Source: CAXQZU01 sp964228555
GTDB taxonomy: Bacteria; Planctomycetota; PLA2; JAEUHO01
Direction: 5' to 3'
Length of the DNA stretch: 25,018 nucleotides
NCBI GenBank assembly: GCA_964228555.1
Contig: CAXQZU010000053.1
Coordinates: forward strand, 1-25,018
Shown here: piece after piece, positions 21,224 through 25,018 of the stretch
Layout of the letters: every line of letters begins with the position of its first letter
Position numbering within the stretch: the stretch's first letter is position 1
Position numbers and translations under genes: made by a program
The notes under the pieces: model-generated
Told to the model about the DNA's origin: nothing
Databases searched by the model: none
Seen by the model: the letters and a program-made list of their open reading frames with translations, nothing else

Positions 21224-22021
21224 CTAGCGCCCCGTGAAGCGCGGCTCGCGGCCCGCCTTCCACGCCTCGTAGAACTCGCGGTGGTCCCCGGCGCGCAGCA
21301 GCAGTGCCTGCGCGATGGCCTCCATCTCGATGGCGCTGGCGAGGTCCATCGACTGCTCGTCCAGCAGCAGGCGCTTGGTCATCGACAGCGCCAGCGTGGG
21401 CCCGCTGGAGAGGCGCCGCGCCAGGGCCATGGCCTCGGGCAGCACCTGCTCTGGGGGCACCACGCGCTGCGCCAGGCCTGCCTGCAGGCACTGCTGGGCG
21501 TCCACGCCGTCGCCCAGCATCAGCCACTCGGTGGCGCGGCCCAGGCCCACGACGCGGGGCAGCAGGTAGGCCGCGCCCATGTCGGCGCCCGTGAGGCCCA
21601 CTTTCGTGAACAGGAAGTGGATGCGCACGCGATCGCTCATCACGCGCAGGTCGGAAGCCAGCGCGATGACGGCACCGGCGCCCGCCGTGGGCCCGTTGAG
21701 CGCGGCCACGATGGGCTTGTCCAGGCGGCGCATGTTCTCGATCAGCTCGCCCGTCATGCGGGTGAAGGCCAGCACCTGCTTGGTGTCCTGCGCAAAGAGC
21801 TGGCCGATGATGTCCTCGACGTCGCCGCCCGAGCAGAAGCCCTTGCCGCGCCCCGTGATGACCACCACCTTGACCGTGTCGTCCAGCCGCAGCGCGTGGA
21901 AGCGGTCGGCCAGCGCGCGGTAGAGCGCGAAGGTGAGCGCGTTGAGGCGCTCAGGCCGGTCCAGCGTGATCGTCAGCACGCCCTGCTCGAGCGTCTCGGC
22001 GAAGGGAGGGGCCTCAGCCAT
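21224..22021 (-). CDS. Crotonase (enoyl-CoA hydratase/isomerase) family protein without hydratase Glu pair
   Basis: A 265-residue acyl-CoA enzyme. The oxyanion-hole segments are GKGFCSGGDVEDI and KPIVAALNGPTAGAGAVIALASD. By eye, the two glutamates that catalyse hydration in rat enoyl-CoA hydratase (144 and 164) are replaced by Val118 and Phe138. Asp147 in GLTGADMGAAYLLPRVVG lines up with the catalytic Asp of dienoyl-CoA isomerase and PaaG-type isomerases. I therefore expect an isomerase or another crotonase reaction, not simple hydration. The ATG at 22021 has AGGAG 8 bases upstream, and a TAGACT -10-like hexamer overlaps the stop of the upstream gene. It heads a crotonase, acyl-CoA dehydrogenase, RidA run. 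The stop is TAG. Confidence 0.9.
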   Translation of the reverse strand: MAEAPPFAETLEQGVLTITLDRPERLNALTFALYRALADRFHALRLDDTVKVVVITGRGKGFCSGGDVEDIIGQLFAQDTKQVLAFTRMTGELIENMRRLDKPIVAALNGPTAGAGAVIALASDLRVMSDRVRIHFLFTKVGLTGADMGAAYLLPRVVGLGRATEWLMLGDGVDAQQCLQAGLAQRVVPPEQVLPEAMALARRLSSGPTLALSMTKRLLLDEQSMDLASAIEMEAIAQALLLRAGDHREFYEAWKAGREPRFTGR

Positions 22022-22050
22022 GGCAACGGCTCCTGCGCGGGGCTGCGCGG

Positions 22051-22056
22051 AGTCTA
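22051..22056 (-). promoter_or_regulatory. -10-like TAGACT for the acyl-CoA cluster
   Basis: TAGACT on the minus strand uses the TAG stop of the upstream prenyltransferase-repeat gene (22054-22056) as its first three bases. It lies 29 bases before the crotonase ATG, leaving a leader with AGGAG. Confidence 0.4.
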
Positions 22057-23475
22057 GCGGCCGGGCGCCCGCGGAGCCGTGGGGGGCGCGGGTGCGGGCA
22101 CGGCGGGCGTGGCCGCCGGGGCCCTCTCCGCGGGCGGGGGCGGGTCCGAGGGCGTGATCACGGGTGCCGCGTGGCGCGAGGTGGCGCGCTTGAGGAAGAG
22201 CAGGGCGAAGCAGGTGTCCACGGCATGGCCGAAGGCGCCCTGGGGTGCCTGCTGGCCCATGAGCGCCTCGGCCCCGTCGAGGTACCAGTCCCGCTCGCCC
22301 AGGAACCGGAAGCGTCCGAGGATGCCCGAGCGCTCGAGCCCGTACATGTAGTACGCGTACCACGGGTCGCGGTCGCGCCAGCGGCCCCGCCTGGCGCCGT
22401 CCTCGCCCTGCTCGCCGGCGCCCGCCTCGCCCGGCTGCGGCGGCTGCACGGGATTGGACTCCACGTCGTAGTGCTGCTGCAGCCACGCCATGGCGTCGCG
22501 GATGCCCTCGCGCGTGCGCTTGCGCACCTCGCCCGTGAAGCGCCGCGTGCCCCACAGGCGCGACTGGCAGATGATCAGCCCCGCGAGGCCCGCAGTGGTC
22601 ATGGAGCCCGTGGGCCGGGGCTGTGCCTCGCCGGGCACGTAGCGGAAGCCGCGGGCCAGCGCCGGCTCCTCCCACTGGAAGCGGTAGCGGCCGCGCACCT
22701 CGTTGCCGCGGTAGAGGCAGGGGCGCCCGAACACCTCCTGCTTGTCCAGCAGCCACGTGAGCGCGGCCAGCCACGCCTTGGGCGGCACCACCGTGCCACA
22801 CCGGTCGGCGGCCTCGAGGCCCAGCAGGGCGTACTGCGTGTTGGAGAGGTCGCTGGGCGCGTCCTCCGGACCCGGGTAGCGCCAGACACCGTCGGCGTTC
22901 TGCTGCGCCAGCAGCCAGTCCACGAGGCGCTTCATCCACGCCTCGTCCTGCTCGCTGATGCTCGTGGCGCAGGGGTCCTTGGGACGCGACGAGGAACCGT
23001 AGCGCTCGGTCTCTTCCGTGGCGAAGGTCTCGACCGCCGGCGCGTACCTCGCGGCCAGGGCCATCAGCAGCACGCCGGCGTCGTAGGTGCGGTCCACGTC
23101 CTGGCGAGCCAGCCACGCGAAGGCGCGCTGGATCGCCGGGTCGTCGGCACGCACGCCGCACTTGAGCAGCGTGAGCGCGCCCAGCGCGGTGTGCCCGCTG
23201 CGGTAGGCGCCGCCGAACACCGCCGGCCAGCTGCCGTCGGCCAGCTGTGCCTCGCGCAGCCAGCGCACGCCGCGCTCGATGGCCGCCTGCACGCGCGCGC
23301 GGAACTCGGCCGGGTAGGGCGAGTCGGCCACCTGCTCCTCGCGCAAGCCCTCGCCGGCGTGGGCCCGCACGCGGGGGCCGGCGCCCAGCGCCAGGGCGCA
23401 CAGGCAGGCCAGGGCGGCCCACGCACCCGCGCGCCGGGGCCGTGCGGGAGCAGGGCGGGGCGGGAGGCCGGGCAC
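22054..23475 (-). CDS. Secreted prenyltransferase/squalene-cyclase-repeat protein
   Basis: A 473-residue exported protein with an alpha/alpha toroid repeat architecture. The signal region (basic RPRR, then AGAWAALACLCALALGAG) spans residues 1-38. Repeats carry QW-like motifs: REAQLADGSWP near residue 75 and LAQQNADGVWRYPG near 190, with further helical pairs (YRSGHTALGALTLLKCG, LSNTQYALLGLEAADRCG, STFR-less MTTAGLAGLIICQSRLWG). I see no DxDD cyclase motif or prenyltransferase zinc site, so it is probably a structural or binding relative, as in many planctomycete proteins. A Pro/Ala-rich C-terminal tail follows. The GTG start at 23475 is supported by TACACT exactly 6 bases upstream. The stop is TAG, inside the crotonase promoter. 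Function is unknown. Confidence 0.82.
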   Translation of the reverse strand: MPGLPPRPAPARPRRAGAWAALACLCALALGAGPRVRAHAGEGLREEQVADSPYPAEFRARVQAAIERGVRWLREAQLADGSWPAVFGGAYRSGHTALGALTLLKCGVRADDPAIQRAFAWLARQDVDRTYDAGVLLMALAARYAPAVETFATEETERYGSSSRPKDPCATSISEQDEAWMKRLVDWLLAQQNADGVWRYPGPEDAPSDLSNTQYALLGLEAADRCGTVVPPKAWLAALTWLLDKQEVFGRPCLYRGNEVRGRYRFQWEEPALARGFRYVPGEAQPRPTGSMTTAGLAGLIICQSRLWGTRRFTGEVRKRTREGIRDAMAWLQQHYDVESNPVQPPQPGEAGAGEQGEDGARRGRWRDRDPWYAYYMYGLERSGILGRFRFLGERDWYLDGAEALMGQQAPQGAFGHAVDTCFALLFLKRATSRHAAPVITPSDPPPPAERAPAATPAVPAPAPPTAPRAPGR

Positions 23476-23481
23476 GCCGTG

Positions 23482-23487
23482 AGTGTA
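23482..23487 (-). promoter_or_regulatory. -10-like TACACT, leaderless secreted repeat protein
   Basis: TACACT on the minus strand is followed by CACGGC and the GTG at 23475, the recurrent 6-base spacing. Confidence 0.45.
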
Positions 23488-23503
23488 GGCGCGGCCCGCG
23501 CGC

Positions 23504-23509
23504 TAGGAT
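23504..23509 (+). promoter_or_regulatory. -10-like TAGGAT for the FmdB-like gene
   Basis: TAGGAT lies 17 bases before the ATG at 23527, with GAGG in between. It is 16 bases from the divergent -10-like hexamer on the other strand, so the two promoters must overlap. Confidence 0.4.
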
Positions 23510-23526
23510 GCCGGCCGAGGCCTTCC

Positions 23527-23742
23527 ATGCCCCTGTACGAGTACGACTGCCCTGCCTGCCGCCAGCCCTTCGAGGCGCTCGTGTTCGGTGCCGAGCGGCC
23601 GGCCTGCCCGCGTTGCGGGCGCACCGACGTGGAGAAGCGCCTGTCCACCTTCGCCGTCACCTCGGGCGCGCCCGACCCGGCGCCCACGGGCGGCTGTGGC
23701 TCCTGCGGCGACCCCCGCGGCCCGGGCGCCTGCCAGCGCTGA
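23527..23742 (+). CDS. FmdB-family zinc-ribbon protein
   Basis: A 71-residue putative regulatory protein. MPLYEYDCPACRQPFEALV is the hallmark opening of the FmdB/CxxC_CxxC_SSSS family, followed by the second pair CPRCGRTDVEKRLSTFAV, so one zinc ribbon with two CxxC knuckles is complete. The C-terminal CGSCGDPRGPGACQ adds a further Cys cluster often seen in the family. FmdB was named from a methylotroph formamidase locus and its molecular role is unsettled. The ATG at 23527 has GAGG 6 bases upstream and TAGGAT 17 bases upstream. The stop is TGA. It diverges from the secreted repeat protein and converges on the dehydrogenase. Confidence 0.92.
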   Translation: MPLYEYDCPACRQPFEALVFGAERPACPRCGRTDVEKRLSTFAVTSGAPDPAPTGGCGSCGDPRGPGACQR

Positions 23743-23756
23743 GGGCGCGCGCGCCC
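23743..23756. terminator. Palindrome between convergent genes
   Basis: GGGCGCGCGCGCCC directly follows the FmdB-like TGA and faces the stop of the short-chain dehydrogenase 32 bases away. It could fold as a small bidirectional hairpin. There is no T-tract. Confidence 0.3.
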
Positions 23757-23787
23757 GGCCCTCGTGGCAAGACGCGTTCGGGGCAGC

Positions 23788-24516
23788 CTACTCCAGCACC
23801 ACGTGCTCGCCGTGCCGCCGCGGGTCCAGCGCCAAGGCCACGATGGCGTCGGCCACCTCCTCGGGGCGCACGAGCCGGCCCGAGGCATTCATCGCGGCCA
23901 CCGTGCCGCGCGCCTCGGCGGCGTCGCGACCCGTGGCGCGCACGATGTTCTGCACCGTGCGCTCGGTCATCGGCGTGTCCATGAAGCCGGGGCAGACGGC
24001 GTTGACGGTCACGCCCTTGCCGCGCACGTCCTCGGCCAGCGCGCGCGTCAGGCCCAGCAGTGCGTGCTTGCTGGCCACGTAGGCCGCCACGTACTTGTAG
24101 GCGCGCAGCGAGGCGGTGCTGGCCACGTTGACGATCGCGCCGCGCCCTGCGGCCAGCATCGCGGGCAGCACGGCGGTGGACGCGATCCACGCACCGGTGA
24201 CGTTGACGGACAGCGCACGCGCCAGCATGGCGTCGTCGGGCGGCAGCAGCGGCCCCGACTCGGCGATGCCCGCGCCATTCACCAGCACGCCCGGGGCGCC
24301 CAGCCGCTCGCCCACCTCAGCCACGGCCCGCTCCACGGCCTTGCGGTCGGTCACGTCGGCGCGCACGTGGTGGGCGGCGAGGCCGGGGGCCACGGGGGCC
24401 TGGTCGTGGCGGTCCAGCAGGGCCACGCGATGCCCTGCCGCCTGGAAGCGGCGGGCCACGGCCAGCCCCAGGCCCCCCGAGCCGCCGGTGATCAGGACGA
24501 CGGGTGCGTGCGCCAT
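23788..24516 (-). CDS. Short-chain dehydrogenase/reductase
   Basis: A 242-residue NAD(P)-dependent oxidoreductase of the classical SDR family. The cofactor motif TGGSGGLG covers residues 10-17, DVTD (54-57) follows the second strand, and NGAG (80-83) is present. The catalytic set is Asn105, Ser133, Tyr146 and Lys150 (YVASK). CPGFMDTPMTERTV is the usual substrate-loop start. The acidic Asp35 after the second strand (ALLDRHD) suggests NAD preference, by analogy. The last residues HGEHVVLE stop before the common GG end. The ATG at 24516 has GGAG 5 bases upstream. It could be a 3-oxoacyl reductase or a hydroxyacyl dehydrogenase, and the nearby acyl-CoA genes do not decide this. The stop is TAG. 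Confidence 0.93.
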   Translation of the reverse strand: MAHAPVVLITGGSGGLGLAVARRFQAAGHRVALLDRHDQAPVAPGLAAHHVRADVTDRKAVERAVAEVGERLGAPGVLVNGAGIAESGPLLPPDDAMLARALSVNVTGAWIASTAVLPAMLAAGRGAIVNVASTASLRAYKYVAAYVASKHALLGLTRALAEDVRGKGVTVNAVCPGFMDTPMTERTVQNIVRATGRDAAEARGTVAAMNASGRLVRPEEVADAIVALALDPRRHGEHVVLE

Positions 24517-24548
24517 GGAGTCTCCGGGCCGGGGCAGGTTGCCCCCGC

Positions 24549-24554
24549 TATGCT
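24549..24554 (+). promoter_or_regulatory. -10-like TATGCT for the NifU-like gene
   Basis: TATGCT overlaps the left arm of a 14-base palindrome and lies 25 bases before the ATG at 24580, with GAGGA in the leader. Confidence 0.4.
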
Positions 24555-24565
24555 GGCATGCCAGC
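24552..24565. promoter_or_regulatory. Perfect palindrome in the SDR/NifU intergenic region
   Basis: GCTGGCATGCCAGC is a perfect 14-base palindrome in a 63-base divergent region. It begins within the TATGCT hexamer and covers the expected transcription start of the NifU-like gene, the position of a repressor operator. A second inverted repeat, GGGGCA (24531-24536) against TGCCCC (24540-24545), lies on the dehydrogenase side. Confidence 0.45.
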
Positions 24566-24579
24566 GCCGAGGACGCCCC

Positions 24580-25018
24580 ATGACCGACCAGCCGACCACG
24601 GAGCCCCGCCCGGCCTCGCCCGCCCCGGCCAGCCCGGCGCCTGCTCCCACGCACGACCCGGCAGCCCACGCCGCCGACGTGCAGCAGATCCTGCAGGTGC
24701 TGCAGAACGTGCGGCCCTACCTCAACGCCGACGGCGGCGACGTCGAGTTCCTCTCCTACGAGGAGGGGATCGTGAACGTGCGGCTGCACGGTGCCTGCGG
24801 CACCTGCCCCAGCAGCCTGATGACCTTGCGCATGGGCATCGAGAATGCGTTGCGCGAGGTGGTGCCCGGCGTGCAGGAGGTGCGCAACGTGGCGCCGCCG
24901 CCGGCGCCGCCGGGCGCGCCCGGCACCGTCCAGCTGCGCGGCCTCTCCGAGGCGGCCGCCATGGCGGTGCTGCCGACCCAGGTCGACACGTGCTCGGCCG
25001 CGGTCCGGGCGCGACGCC
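24580..25018 (+). CDS. NifU C-terminal-domain (Nfu-type) Fe-S protein, 3' end beyond window
   Basis: Partial at the window edge: 146 codons are seen without a stop. Residues 1-32 are a Pro/Ala/Thr-rich leader. Residues about 34-103 are the NifU C-terminal domain: VLQNVRPYLNADGGDVEFLS, VNVRLHGACGTCPSS with Cys73 and Cys76, then MTLRMGIENALREVVPGV. This domain binds a shared 4Fe-4S cluster between two subunits and passes it to target proteins. After a Pro-rich linker (APPPAPPGAPG) a further, unrecognised segment begins (LSEAAAMAVLPTQVD), so the full protein is longer than a minimal Nfu and may carry a second domain. The ATG at 24580 has GAGGA 7 bases upstream. It diverges from the short-chain dehydrogenase. 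Confidence 0.85.
   Translation, partial: MTDQPTTEPRPASPAPASPAPAPTHDPAAHAADVQQILQVLQNVRPYLNADGGDVEFLSYEEGIVNVRLHGACGTCPSSLMTLRMGIENALREVVPGVQEVRNVAPPPAPPGAPGTVQLRGLSEAAAMAVLPTQVDTCSAAVRARR

Noticed and set aside
1..25018. CRISPR array, insertion sequence, prophage, integron or defence island
   Set aside because: No regularly spaced repeats, transposase, integrase, Cas or nuclease-like gene is visible on either strand.

Overview
This window is very GC-rich (roughly three quarters G+C by eye) and gene-dense, and it looks like bacterial chromosome: single-copy housekeeping genes, one tRNA, and no insertion sequence, phage gene, plasmid gene or CRISPR array that I can see. The best taxonomic pointer is a 731-residue GreA whose Gre domains sit at the end of a long helical extension, an arrangement known from Chlamydiae and relatives. 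With the GC content, the DUF4139 protein and several secreted or membrane proteins of a planctomycete flavour, I infer a high-GC member of Planctomycetota or the wider PVC group. Another high-GC deep-branching phylum is possible.

Layout. Positions 76-4340 are on the minus strand: a small heat-shock protein, a secreted DUF4139 protein, dapA, and a pdxJ-like gene overlapping dapA by 4 bases. Positions 4414-12563 run on the plus strand: rsmD, a small FlgM-like gene, a secreted unknown, a ManA-type isomerase, an RluB-type pseudouridine synthase with long low-complexity ends, tRNA-Arg(CCG) with a strong hairpin behind it, the giant greA, and moaA. moaA runs convergently into tryptophan 2,3-dioxygenase and the two stop codons share one CTAG. 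An isoaspartyl peptidase/asparaginase follows, divergent from the dioxygenase. Then come a minus-strand zinc-ribbon protein with a duplicated winged-helix-like unit and a tightly overlapped three-gene minus-strand operon (polytopic membrane protein, zinc-ribbon membrane protein, NlpC/P60-like lipoprotein). A di-heme peroxidase diverges from that operon. A minus-strand run of prenyltransferase/squalene-cyclase-repeat protein, crotonase-family protein, acyl-CoA dehydrogenase and RidA follows. The window ends with an FmdB zinc ribbon, a short-chain dehydrogenase, and a NifU-like gene cut by the window edge.

Working units. pdxJ-like/dapA is a translationally coupled pair. Crotonase, acyl-CoA dehydrogenase and RidA form an acyl-CoA oxidation cassette. 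The three-gene set at 15459-17502 looks like an envelope module of unknown function. The most general signal is regulatory: at least eight genes have a TANNNT -10-like hexamer ending only 6-8 bases before the start codon with no Shine-Dalgarno, implying leaderless mRNAs. Genes whose -10 lies further away carry a GGAGG-type site.

The most promising oddities are a PdxJ-family protein lacking the catalytic histidines, a crotonase lacking both hydratase glutamates, the zinc-ribbon/double-winged-helix protein, the membrane-lipoprotein operon, and a peroxidase with a proline-rich insertion and an extra C-terminal domain. I found no clear complete new defence or mobile system.
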